From CAG-877 sp045125935 (lineage in GTDB: Bacteria; Bacillota_I; Bacilli_A; RF39; UBA660): a stretch of 64,000 nt of DNA. Both the position numbers and the translations under genes were made by a program. The DNA is taken from positions 1 through 64,000 of the forward strand of contig JBGVNW010000014.1 of NCBI GenBank assembly GCA_045125935.1, written 5' to 3'. The notes under the pieces were generated by a model. It searched no databases, was not told where the DNA came from, and saw only the letters and a program-made list of their open reading frames with translations. Positions 44,312-51,723 of this stretch are shown piece after piece; within the stretch, counting starts at the first letter, position 1, and each line of letters opens with the position of its first letter.

Positions 44312-44322
44312 ACTCTTTTTTA
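44293..44322. terminator. Bidirectional terminator between agrC and agrD
   Basis: AAAAGAGTCTA (44293-44303) and TAGACTCTTTT (44309-44319) form a perfect 11-bp stem with a short A-rich loop. It can end both the agrAC (plus) and agrBD (minus) transcripts and overlaps the agrD stop. Confidence 0.85.
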
Positions 44323-44442
44323 ATCATGCATAAACTTTAAAGACTTTGGTTCATCAAAAACTACCCAAGAACAACCTAAACAAGCTGCACCAGTAGCCAT
44401 CATTGCAACCATTGCAATTAGATAAGCAATTTTTTTCTTCAT
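44320..44442 (-). CDS. agrD: AgrD-like autoinducing peptide precursor
   Basis: 40-residue peptide gene too short for usual calling. It begins MKKKIAYLIAMVAMMATGAA, an amphipathic N-terminal leader of AgrD type. The core is CLGCSWVVF (residues 21-29), followed by DEPKSLKFMHD, where D-E-P is the conserved start of the AgrD C-terminal recognition tail. AgrB would cleave before D30, leaving a thiolactone from Cys24 to Phe29 (six-membered) or Cys21 (nine). A strong AGGAGG precedes the ATG. It lies 38 bp downstream of agrB in the same direction. Confidence 0.88.
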   Translation of the reverse strand: MKKKIAYLIAMVAMMATGAACLGCSWVVFDEPKSLKFMHD

Positions 44443-44480
44443 ACAATCCTCCTTATATATATTTTTAAACACACATGTAT

Positions 44481-45080
44481 TTAAACTAAATTATAGTTCT
44501 TGTAATTATTGTATGGTTGTTTAAGTATAATATATATTAACGGATTAATAACTATTGCTTGAATAACCATAGCGGATATTAATATTGCACTAACCCAATG
44601 ATTAAAATACACAATACTAAGAACGGAATAAATAACTCCTGTAATAACAGTAACTATTTTACGCATAATTCTTTTCTTTCTGTTAGGTAATGGTCTTTTA
44701 ACTGTATCAGCAGGAGCAAATAATAAGTAATTGATAATACAAAATAGACTGATTCCTATATAAACATTCTTAGATAATGCAATATTAATAAAAAATAATG
44801 GGATAATTAAAAAACAAAATGATGAAATAACCAGACATTGCCAACTCTTTTCAGCGTGAAAACCAAAACCTGTATAGCGAATAATATTAAATAGAATCAA
44901 TAATGCAATAAGTTCTTTAACAATTCCTAAGAGCGTAGCAGTAATAAATATTATTATTAATTTGGTAATTGTTAAATATATTCCTTCAAGACCATATTCA
45001 AGCTTTTCGATATCTTCATCAGAATAAGTATTATGCTTTTTTAAAAAAGCCATAGTACAATCCATGAATCTTGCTTTCAT
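44481..45080 (-). CDS. agrB: AgrB-like peptide processing endopeptidase
   Basis: 199-residue membrane cysteine protease that cleaves and cyclises AgrD. Catalytic pair H75 and C82 in GFHAEKSWQC, matching H77 and C84 of S. aureus AgrB in spacing. The APADTVKRPLPNRKK loop is the second AgrB signature. About five or six transmembrane segments. Start follows AGGTGATAAG. With agrD it forms a minus-strand operon converging on agrA-agrC. Confidence 0.93.
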   Translation of the reverse strand: MKARFMDCTMAFLKKHNTYSDEDIEKLEYGLEGIYLTITKLIIIFITATLLGIVKELIALLILFNIIRYTGFGFHAEKSWQCLVISSFCFLIIPLFFINIALSKNVYIGISLFCIINYLLFAPADTVKRPLPNRKKRIMRKIVTVITGVIYSVLSIVYFNHWVSAILISAMVIQAIVINPLIYIILKQPYNNYKNYNLV

Positions 45081-45101
45081 CTTATCACCTAAGACAATTA
45101 T

Positions 45102-45228
45102 AAATTAATAAATGATTAAAAAATAATTTATCTATAACTTGCAAATCTTCTAATGAAAAAGTCGATTTTTGTCGAAATATGTCGAAAAGTTAACCAAAAA
45201 GTCCTAAAATATACCAGTTAAGGAATTT
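45102..45228. promoter_or_regulatory. agrB-csp divergent intergenic region with 10-bp phased repeats
   Basis: Between divergent agrB and csp. GTCGA occurs three times at exact 10-bp spacing (45161, 45171, 45181), followed by GTTAA at 45189 and an ACCAGTTAAGG at 45213-45223 that resembles LytTR half-sites. A minus-strand TATAAT (45102 to 45097) could be the agrBD -10. Regulator binding is inference. Confidence 0.4.
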
Positions 45229-45258
45229 TTGAAATATTTAAATAAAGTTTGATAGAAT
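45229..45258 (+). promoter_or_regulatory. Promoter for csp
   Basis: TTGAAA (45229-45234), 18-bp spacer, TAGAAT (45253-45258), giving a leader of about 45 nt. Confidence 0.6.
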
Positions 45259-45311
45259 AAAACATGCCAAATAAAAATAGAAAAGTTGGTAGAATGTGAG
45301 GTGCTAGAGGT

Positions 45312-45533
45312 ATGATGATTGGACGCGTTAAATGGTTCAACAATGAAAAGGGATATGGCTTTATCGATTTCAAAGAAAATGAAGATATTTTTGTACACTA
45401 TTCAGCAATTGAACTAGATGGATACAAAACTTTATCTGAAGATCAACTTGTTGAATTCAAATTAGTTGAAACAAGTAAAGGTTATCAAGCAATTAACGTT
45501 AAATTAGTAAAAGAAACTACTGGAGTAAAATAG
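45312..45533 (+). CDS. csp: Cold-shock protein (CspA family)
   Basis: 73-residue OB-fold RNA/DNA chaperone. RNP1 is KGYGFIDF (about 13-20) and RNP2 is DIFVHYSA (about 25-32), with the MIGRVKWFNNEKG opening. Two ATGs are adjacent (45312, 45315); GAGG precedes. Length slightly over the usual 66-67, with a C-terminal tail. Confidence 0.95.
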   Translation: MMIGRVKWFNNEKGYGFIDFKENEDIFVHYSAIELDGYKTLSEDQLVEFKLVETSKGYQAINVKLVKETTGVK

Positions 45534-45545
45534 TAGTTTTTTTTA
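45514..45545 (+). terminator. Rho-independent terminator after csp
   Basis: AAACTACT (45514-45521) and AGTAGTTT (45532-45539), loop containing the stop, then T-run. Confidence 0.8.
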
Positions 45546-45553
45546 TTAAAATA

Positions 45554-45562
45554 TGCTATAAT
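45554..45562 (+). promoter_or_regulatory. Extended -10 promoter for hpf
   Basis: TGC followed by TATAAT (45557-45562), 22 bp before the hpf ATG. The -35 would fall in the csp terminator. Confidence 0.55.
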
Positions 45563-45584
45563 CAAAATATAAAGGAGGAATAAT

Positions 45585-46112
45585 ATGGAATTTATAATAC
45601 GCGGTGATAAGCTTAAGATTACTGACGCTATGAACGACTATATTGAAGAAAAGTTAGGAAAATTAGATAAATACCTAAAAAATAGCGATGATGTTCGCGT
45701 AAACGTTATAGTAAAAGTTAAGAATCATGAGCAACGAGTAGAAATTACTATCCCATTAAAAACCTACATTTTAAGGTCAGAAGAAACAAAAGATGACTTC
45801 TATGCTGCAGTAGATAAAGCAGTAGATAAATTGGAAAGACAAATTAGAAAGAATAAAACACGAATGATGTCAAAACAAGTAAAAACAAGTGTTGATTTTG
45901 ACATGTCTGTAATAGAACCTGAAAAGGAAGAAGAAAAAAAAGTTCTAAAAAGAAAAGTAATCGAAGTAAAACCAATGAATGAAGAAGAAGCTATTCTTCA
46001 AATGGAATTACTTGGACATCAATTCTATATGTATAAAGACAGTGAAACTAATAAAGATGCTGTAGTATATAAAAGAAATGATGGCAATTACGGAGTTCTT
46101 GAATCAGAATAA
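45585..46112 (+). CDS. hpf: Ribosome hibernation promoting factor, long form
   Basis: 175-residue HPF. N-terminal S30AE domain about 1-100 (MEFIIRGDKLKITDAMNDYIEEKLGKLDKY; AVDKAVDKLERQIRK), linker, and C-terminal dimerisation domain about 118-175 (PMNEEEAILQMELLGHQFYMYKDSE). The long form alone makes 100S ribosome dimers. hpf then secA is the B. subtilis order. Confidence 0.96.
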   Translation: MEFIIRGDKLKITDAMNDYIEEKLGKLDKYLKNSDDVRVNVIVKVKNHEQRVEITIPLKTYILRSEETKDDFYAAVDKAVDKLERQIRKNKTRMMSKQVKTSVDFDMSVIEPEKEEEKKVLKRKVIEVKPMNEEEAILQMELLGHQFYMYKDSETNKDAVVYKRNDGNYGVLESE

Positions 46113-46122
46113 CGTTTTTTAG

Positions 46123-46148
46123 GAGATATCGAAAGATATCTCTTTTAG
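46123..46148 (+). terminator. Rho-independent terminator after hpf
   Basis: Perfect GAGATATC (46123-46130) and GATATCTC (46135-46142) with GAAA tetraloop, then TTTTAG. Confidence 0.8.
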
Positions 46149-46230
46149 TTTATGGAATTGTTATATATCAATAAATACTTTCATTCTTTTTTATTTTTTG
46201 ATAGAATAATATGATGAAGGAGATGATTAA

Positions 46231-48720
46231 ATGAATCTTTTAAAAAGATTATTCGATCATGAATATAAAGAATTAAAAAGATTTACTGCTTTAGCAGATA
46301 AAATTATGAGTTTAGATGAGGAATATTCTAGACTTACAGATACTGAATTACAAAACAAAACAGAGGAATTTAGAAAGCGTCTTAATAATGGTGAAACACT
46401 AGATGATATAGTGGTAGAAGCTTTTGCGACAGCAAGAGAAGCTGCTTTTCGTGTTATTGGTGAAAAACATTATTATGTACAAATCCTAGGTGGACTTGCT
46501 ATTCACTATGGAAATATTGCTGAAATGAAAACTGGTGAAGGAAAGACCCTAACAAGTGTTTTACCAGCATATTTAAATGCCTTATCAGGAGATGGAGTAC
46601 ACATTATTACTGTCAATGAATACCTTGCAACACGTGATGCAGAGTGGATGGGAAGAATTCATGAATTTTTAGGTTTAACTGTTGGTGTTAACACAAGAGA
46701 TTTATCAGCAAAAGAAAAACAAGCTGCCTATAATTGTGATATTCTATATTCAACAAACAATGAGATAGGATTTGATTATTTAAGAGATAATATGGTAGTT
46801 CATAAAGAAGATAGAGTTCAAAGAAAACTAAACTTTGCTATTATCGATGAGGTTGACTCAGTTTTAATCGATGAGGCTAGAACACCATTAATTATTTCAG
46901 GTGGGGAAATGAAAAGCGCCAATTTATATACAGACGCTGATCATTTTGCAAAGAGTCTAAAAGAAGAACAAGATTATATCTATGATGAAAAAACAAAAAG
47001 CGTTAATCTAACTGAAGCAGGTTCAGATAAAGCTGAAAAAGCATTTAATATTAAAAACCTTTATGAGATAGATAATGCTTCATTGCTTCACTATATTAAT
47101 CAAGCTCTAAGAGCTAATTATTCAATGCGAAAAGATGTTGATTATGTAGTACAAGAAGGTGAAGTAATTATTGTTGACCAATTTACTGGTCGATTAATGA
47201 AAGGTAGAGCTTATTCAGATGGTCTACATCAAGCAATTGAAGCTAAAGAAGGCGTTAGAATTAATCAAGAAACAAAAACTCTAGCAACAATTACTTTCCA
47301 AAACTTATTTAGAATGTATAAAAAACTCTCTGGTATGACAGGTACAGCCAAAACAGAAGAAGAAGAATTTCGTAATATTTACAATATGTATGTTATTGAG
47401 ATTCCAACAAATAAAGAAGTTATACGTATTGATGCACCAGACCTAGTGTATGCAACAAAAGAAGCAAAATATAAGGCAATTGTTGAATTTGTAAAAGATA
47501 AATATGAAAAAGGACAACCAGTTCTAATTGGTACCATTGCTATCGAAAGTAGTGAATTAATTAGTAGTTTATTAAAACAAGCTAAAATTCCTCATGAAGT
47601 ATTAAATGCTAAGAATCATGCACGTGAAGCAGAAATCATTTCAAAGATTGGATTAGGAAAATCTGTAACAATCGCAACAAATATGGCCGGACGTGGTACA
47701 GATATTAAACTATCTGATGAAATTAAAAATTTAGGTGGTTTGTGCGTAGTTGGAACAGAAAGACATGAATCCCGTCGTATTGATAATCAGTTAAGAGGTC
47801 GTTCTGGTCGTCAAGGAGATCCTGGATACACTCAATTCTTTGTTTCAATGAAAGATGATTTGATGGTGCGCTTTGGTTCTGATAGAATTGGCGAAATGAT
47901 GAATAATATGGGACTTGGAGATCAAGCTATTCAAAGTAAAACATTTACTAAATCAATTGGAACAGCACAAAAAAGAGTTGAAGGAAATAACTTTGATGTT
48001 CGTAAATCTTTATTACAATATGATGACGTTATGAACAATCAAAGAGAAATTATTTATGAAAAGAGAAATAAAATTCTAGATAGTGATTCAATTCATGAAA
48101 TGGTTCTAAGTACTTTTAGACATCACGTAGAAGACTTAGTAAATTCACATATAGCCCCAGAAGGTTATTTAACTGAAAAAGACTATTCAGAAATAGTAGA
48201 GTTTGCTAATGAAAATCTATTAAAACAAGATATAGAAAAAAATTCTGTTAATGAATTAAGTCCAGAAGATTTAATTGATAAAATAGCAAAACTTGTAATA
48301 GAAGAGTATGAGGCAAAATTAGAATCAATTCCATCAGAAGTAACTGCGGAATTTGAAAAGGTTATAACATTACAAGTGTTAGATAAATATTGGATGGAAC
48401 ATATCAATACAATGTCCCATTTAAGAGAAGGTATCCATTTAAGAGGATATGCCCAAGAAGACCCACTAAGAGCTTATACAATGGAAGGATTCGATTTATT
48501 TGATGGAATGCTTCAAAGAATTGATAAAGATGTTTCAATTTTCTTATTAAAAGCTGAAATAAGACAAAATATAGAAAGAAAAGTAGTTGCAAAAAAACAG
48601 ATTACTAATGAAAAAGACGAAGGCGTAAAAAAAGCTCCAAAGAAATCAGAAAAAGTAAGTAGAAATGCACCTTGTCCATGTGGGTCGGGTCGCAAGTATA
48701 AGCAGTGTTGTGGCAAATAG
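46231..48720 (+). CDS. secA: Preprotein translocase ATPase SecA
   Basis: 829-residue motor of Sec export. Walker A EMKTGEGKTL (about 98-107), DEAD-like Walker B DEVDSVLIDEART, the FDYLRDNM motif, NBD2 with TNMAGRGTDI and RRIDNQLRGRSGRQGDPG, helical scaffold and wing, and a C-terminal zinc-binding SEC-C motif CPCGSGRKYKQCCGK. The final 45 bp (48676-48720) are the first of three copies of this gene end. The normal next gene prfB is displaced 12.6 kb to the right. Confidence 0.97.
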   Translation: MNLLKRLFDHEYKELKRFTALADKIMSLDEEYSRLTDTELQNKTEEFRKRLNNGETLDDIVVEAFATAREAAFRVIGEKHYYVQILGGLAIHYGNIAEMKTGEGKTLTSVLPAYLNALSGDGVHIITVNEYLATRDAEWMGRIHEFLGLTVGVNTRDLSAKEKQAAYNCDILYSTNNEIGFDYLRDNMVVHKEDRVQRKLNFAIIDEVDSVLIDEARTPLIISGGEMKSANLYTDADHFAKSLKEEQDYIYDEKTKSVNLTEAGSDKAEKAFNIKNLYEIDNASLLHYINQALRANYSMRKDVDYVVQEGEVIIVDQFTGRLMKGRAYSDGLHQAIEAKEGVRINQETKTLATITFQNLFRMYKKLSGMTGTAKTEEEEFRNIYNMYVIEIPTNKEVIRIDAPDLVYATKEAKYKAIVEFVKDKYEKGQPVLIGTIAIESSELISSLLKQAKIPHEVLNAKNHAREAEIISKIGLGKSVTIATNMAGRGTDIKLSDEIKNLGGLCVVGTERHESRRIDNQLRGRSGRQGDPGYTQFFVSMKDDLMVRFGSDRIGEMMNNMGLGDQAIQSKTFTKSIGTAQKRVEGNNFDVRKSLLQYDDVMNNQREIIYEKRNKILDSDSIHEMVLSTFRHHVEDLVNSHIAPEGYLTEKDYSEIVEFANENLLKQDIEKNSVNELSPEDLIDKIAKLVIEEYEAKLESIPSEVTAEFEKVITLQVLDKYWMEHINTMSHLREGIHLRGYAQEDPLRAYTMEGFDLFDGMLQRIDKDVSIFLLKAEIRQNIERKVVAKKQITNEKDEGVKKAPKKSEKVSRNAPCPCGSGRKYKQCCGK
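48676..48720 (+). repeat. secA 3'-end repeat, copy A (functional)
   Basis: The last 15 codons of secA (PCGSGRKYKQCCGK and stop). Copies B (49691-49735) and C (51887-51931) encode PCGSGKKYKQCCGK-stop and PCGNGKKYKQCCGK-stop. A and B share a 17-bp identical block around TATAAGCAGTGTTGTGG, and similarity continues past the stop (AAAGGGTTTGTAAG in A, TAAGGGTTTGCAAG in B). Confidence 0.85.
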
Positions 48721-48779
48721 CCCATAAATAAAGGGTTTGTAAGTTTTTTTCAAAATTCAAAAATGGAAGAAAAATACCA

Positions 48780-48801
48780 TTAGATACGTTTTAGATACGT
48801 T
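48780..48801 (+). repeat. Tandem TTAGATACGTT boxes, left end of unit 1
   Basis: Two perfect head-to-tail 11-bp copies of TTAGATACGTT (48780-48790, 48791-48801), 60 bp after the secA stop. The same box recurs at 49559-49569 (with TTAGATACAA at 49571-49580) and 51986-51996 (with TTAGATACAA at 52041-52050). They flank the cargo gene and may be recombinase arm-type sites. Confidence 0.7.
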
Positions 48802-48829
48802 TTTACAATTCTATAACGTATCTTTTTTT
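48793..48829 (+). terminator. Terminator built from a TTAGATACGTT box
   Basis: AGATACGTT (48793-48801) pairs perfectly with AACGTATCT (48815-48823), followed by a run of seven T. It probably ends secA transcription now that the older terminator lies beyond copy C. Confidence 0.75.
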
Positions 48830-48866
48830 ATAGAAATATTATATAATTAAGATAGGAGTTGATAAT

Positions 48867-49556
48867 ATGAAATTAATATTAAATGGTGGTGGCGTTGGTA
48901 ATTCAGTAACTTCTGCAAGACAAAAATTAAATGAATTAATTGATCACACAAAGAGGTGTTTATATGTTCCGCTAGCGTGGCCAGATAAATCATTTGATGG
49001 ATGTTTAGAATTTATGACAAATGAATTAAAAGATGTCGATATACCTGGAATTGATATGATAAAAAGTGGACAAGAATTATATAATAAAAACTTTAATGAT
49101 TACTCTTTTATCTATATAGGTGGGGGAAATACATTTAGTTTATTAAAAGATTTAAAAGATAGTGGTTCATTTGAAAAAATAAAGGAATATTTAAAAAATG
49201 ATGGTATTGTATATGGTGGTTCAGCGGGAGCTATTATATTTGGAAAGGATTTAGATTCATGTATAACAGACGATGAAAATGAAGTCCGTTTAACTGAAAT
49301 ATCTGGTTTTGATATGTTAAATGGATATTCTCTATTATGTCATTTTACAAATAGAGATGAAACTAGAACTGAAAAAAGTAGGGAATATTTATTAGAATTG
49401 TCAAAACAAAAACCGATTTATGCAATACCGGAAGAAGATACAATTTATGTGGATGAAACCGGAATTCAATTCATCGGAACAAGACCATATTATATATTTG
49501 AACATGGAAATGTTCAGCAGGTAAATTTAGTCGAAGAATCCAAACTAAAAAGATAA
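48867..49556 (+). CDS. Peptidase S51 (PepE)-like protein, cargo of unit 1
   Basis: 229-residue class I glutamine-amidotransferase-fold protein. It begins MKLILNGGGVGN; the nucleophile elbow is YGGSAGAIIFG at about 117-127 (Ser in GSAGA), preceded by FIYIGGGNTFSLLKDL. These are marks of peptidase family S51 (peptidase E, cyanophycinase and relatives), often dipeptidases. The leader ATAGGAGTTGATAA (48852-48865) is identical to that of the first gene in unit 2. A TATAAT is at 48842-48847. Only gene between secA-end copies A and B. Confidence 0.85.
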   Translation: MKLILNGGGVGNSVTSARQKLNELIDHTKRCLYVPLAWPDKSFDGCLEFMTNELKDVDIPGIDMIKSGQELYNKNFNDYSFIYIGGGNTFSLLKDLKDSGSFEKIKEYLKNDGIVYGGSAGAIIFGKDLDSCITDDENEVRLTEISGFDMLNGYSLLCHFTNRDETRTEKSREYLLELSKQKPIYAIPEEDTIYVDETGIQFIGTRPYYIFEHGNVQQVNLVEESKLKR

Positions 49557-49558
49557 AT

Positions 49559-49580
49559 TTAGATACGTTTTTAGATACAA
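49559..49580 (+). repeat. TTAGATACGTT boxes, right end of unit 1
   Basis: TTAGATACGTT at 49559-49569 and TTAGATACAA at 49571-49580, starting 3 bp after the peptidase stop and 111 bp before secA-end copy B. The sequence in between (49581-49690) is AT-rich with no gene. Confidence 0.7.
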
Positions 49581-49690
49581 ATTTTAGCACTTATAGAAAA
49601 ATAATTCATATATTTAGAAATCTTTTTCCAAAAATAAGAAGAAATTAGCAAAATATAGGAATAAAAATTCAATTTTAAATGAATTAAAGT

Positions 49691-49735
49691 CCATGTGGCA
49701 GTGGTAAAAAATATAAGCAGTGTTGTGGTAAATAG
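49691..49735 (+). pseudogene. secA 3'-end repeat, copy B
   Basis: 45 bp encoding PCGSGKKYKQCCGK and a TAG stop, 36 of 45 bases identical to the end of secA. There is no upstream reading frame: it is an orphan gene end. It marks the junction of units 1 and 2. Confidence 0.85.
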
Positions 49736-49808
49736 CTTATTTTATAAGGGTTTGCAAGGATTTGAAAAAGTAAAAAATACGTAAAAAATAGTGATTTTTG
49801 TTAAAATG

Positions 49809-49846
49809 TTTGCAATTTGTTTGCAAACGTATAGAAATCTTGCAAA
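49809..49846 (+). repeat. GTTTGCAA boxes, left end of unit 2
   Basis: TTTGCAA at 49809-49815 and 49820-49826 (11 bp apart) and TTGCAAA at 49840-49846; another TTTGCAA at 49751-49757. The 20-bp segment 49808-49827 recurs at 51735-51754 with one mismatch, at the other end of unit 2. GTATAG follows in both places. Confidence 0.7.
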
Positions 49847-49866
49847 CAAATAAAAAAATAGTGTAT

Positions 49867-49898
49867 GAAGCTAGTCAATCTGACTGGTTTCTTTTTTA
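49867..49898 (+). terminator. Rho-independent terminator at the left of unit 2
   Basis: GAA...CTAGTC (49867-49876) pairs with GACTGG...TTC (49882-49891) and a TTTTTT run follows. No gene ends nearby, so it may be left from a lost gene or insulate the cargo from secA transcription. Confidence 0.7.
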
Positions 49899-49948
49899 TT
49901 AAAATCACTATTATTTTGTTTGATTACAAAGGATAGTATGAATGTTTA

Positions 49949-49957
49949 TGGTATAAT
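49949..49957 (+). promoter_or_regulatory. Extended -10 promoter for unit 2 cargo
   Basis: TGG followed by TATAAT (49952-49957), 21 bp before the ATG at 49978; spacing to the start matches that in unit 1 (20 bp). Confidence 0.6.
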
Positions 49958-49977
49958 ATTTATAGGAGTTGATAACA

Positions 49978-50829
49978 ATGTATAACAAAGAAAAATATAT
50001 TAATAATGTTATTACTAGATTTAGTGGTAATGCAAAAGATATATTATTAAAACAAATTGACCTGTTTTATAATGCGAATGATGAAATTTCAAAAAATAGA
50101 TATGATATAGGTGATGATGTTAGATTAAAAAAGGGTACATTTATCCATGGTATATTTGGAGAATTAGAAAATTTTGATTTTACGATAGAAAATGGATTTA
50201 TATCAACTGATTTTACTTCTGAAGCAAGACCTAATAAAATAAATAATAGTGTTGGTGTGTGGAATATACAAGATGATATGTTGTTAAAAGACTATATCAA
50301 TCAATATAGTGGATTTACTATTTCATATTCAATTGGTAGAGGCCCAGGATCTAAAATAATTAGTAAGTTAATCCCATATCATAAATTTGATGAGATTACT
50401 GAAGAAATAAATAATAATGATGAAATATGGTCTTATTGGGGTGAACAAACAAAAGAAGTAAGGTTTATTCCTAGTTTAGTTTCTAATAAAAGACAAATAG
50501 CTTTTATACTAAATATGGATTCAGACTATGCTAAAAAACTTGCATATAATGATGTATGGAACTTAGATTTTGATGAAGAAACTTTAATGTCATTCTTAGA
50601 TTATAGATATGTTGAAAAATTTATTAATGAAGATAGGGTAAAAAGAGATGCGATTACTACTGATAGAGAATCTGCAATTATGTTTGGTTTACCTATAAAT
50701 TTGGTAGAAGGTGTTTTTATAGGTAGAAAGATAGAAAAAGATAATAAAGCTTTAGATTACATAAAATCTAAATTACCTGATTGTTATATTTGTAATTTAG
50801 ATGGTAAGGTAATAGTTAGTAATAAGTAA
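49978..50829 (+). CDS. Unrecognised protein, cargo of unit 2
   Basis: 283-residue soluble protein, no signal or TM helix, not recognised. Visible features: HGIFGELENFDFTIENGFIS near 50-70, a SYSIGRGPGSK stretch near 122, KEVRFIPSL, and a C-terminal GLPINLVEGVFIGRKIEKD followed by LPDCYICNLDGKVI. The early HG and ENG-[FL]-IST pattern vaguely recalls ADP-ribosyltransferase folds, but this is only an impression. The ATG at 49978 follows ATAGGAGTTGATAA. It lies 30 bp upstream of the DinD-like gene, so the two may be co-expressed. Confidence 0.75.
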   Translation: MYNKEKYINNVITRFSGNAKDILLKQIDLFYNANDEISKNRYDIGDDVRLKKGTFIHGIFGELENFDFTIENGFISTDFTSEARPNKINNSVGVWNIQDDMLLKDYINQYSGFTISYSIGRGPGSKIISKLIPYHKFDEITEEINNNDEIWSYWGEQTKEVRFIPSLVSNKRQIAFILNMDSDYAKKLAYNDVWNLDFDEETLMSFLDYRYVEKFINEDRVKRDAITTDRESAIMFGLPINLVEGVFIGRKIEKDNKALDYIKSKLPDCYICNLDGKVIVSNK

Positions 50830-50859
50830 TTATTAATAGTCTAAAAAAGGAGGGTTAAA

Positions 50860-51684
50860 ATGTATGCTATAGAAGAATATAATGAAAAAACATTTGAAGA
50901 TATTAAACACGTTGATGATAGAGGAAATGAATATTGGGAAGCAAGAGAATTACAACAGATTTTAGGTTATAAAGAATGGAGATATTTTTCATCAGTTATA
51001 GAAAAGGCTCAAGTTGCATGTTCTCAGAGCAATAACAGTATCAATTCCAATTTTGGTGTAAACACCAAAATAGTAAAAACAGGGGTTTCTTCTAAGACAA
51101 TTATCGACTATAAATTAAGCCGATATGCTTGCTATTTGATAGTGCAAAATGCAAATCCTAAATTTAAGGCAGTAGCTTTAGGACAAACGTATTTTGCAGT
51201 TCAAACAAGAAAAATGGAATTGACAGAAGAAGAGTATAGTAAATTAACTGAAGATGAAAAAAGATTGTATAGAAGAAAACAAACTAGAGATGGCAACAAA
51301 ATTTTATATAAAATTGCCAAGGAAAAAGGTGTAAAAAACTTTGATAGATTTACGAATGCAGGTTATAAAGGTTTATATAATGGAGAAACAGCAAATGATA
51401 TAGCAAAAAGAAAAGGATTAAGATATAGAGAAGATATATTAGATAATATGGGGAGTGCTGAATTGGGGGCTAACATATTTAGAATAACTCAAACCGAAGC
51501 ATTATTAGAAAAACAGGAAGAACCTAACGAACAAATTGCAACAAATACTCATTATAAGGTAGGAAAGACAGTTAGAAAAGCAATTGAAGAACTAGGCGGG
51601 ACAATGCCAGAAAATTTACCAACGCCAGAAAAATCTATTAAAGAATTAGAACGTGAAGAATTATTAAAAATTACAAATAAATAA
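50860..51684 (+). CDS. dinD: DinD-like DNA-damage-inducible protein, cargo of unit 2
   Basis: 274-residue protein of the DinD/BRO-N-like class. The N-terminal half has YWEARELQQILGYKEW then FSSVIEKAQVAC, SRYACYLIVQNANP and a Gln-rich AVALGQTYFAVQTR, all typical of DinD. The C-terminal half has KGVKNFDRFTNAGYKGLYNG and AELGANIFRITQTEALL. E. coli DinD is SOS-induced and inhibits RecA. No SOS box is evident. AGGAGG binding site. DinD-type genes are frequent on mobile DNA. Confidence 0.88.
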   Translation: MYAIEEYNEKTFEDIKHVDDRGNEYWEARELQQILGYKEWRYFSSVIEKAQVACSQSNNSINSNFGVNTKIVKTGVSSKTIIDYKLSRYACYLIVQNANPKFKAVALGQTYFAVQTRKMELTEEEYSKLTEDEKRLYRRKQTRDGNKILYKIAKEKGVKNFDRFTNAGYKGLYNGETANDIAKRKGLRYREDILDNMGSAELGANIFRITQTEALLEKQEEPNEQIATNTHYKVGKTVRKAIEELGGTMPENLPTPEKSIKELEREELLKITNK

Positions 51685-51723
51685 TATTCTTAGACTAAAA
51701 TATAATTTTCTTATGGAGGTCGA

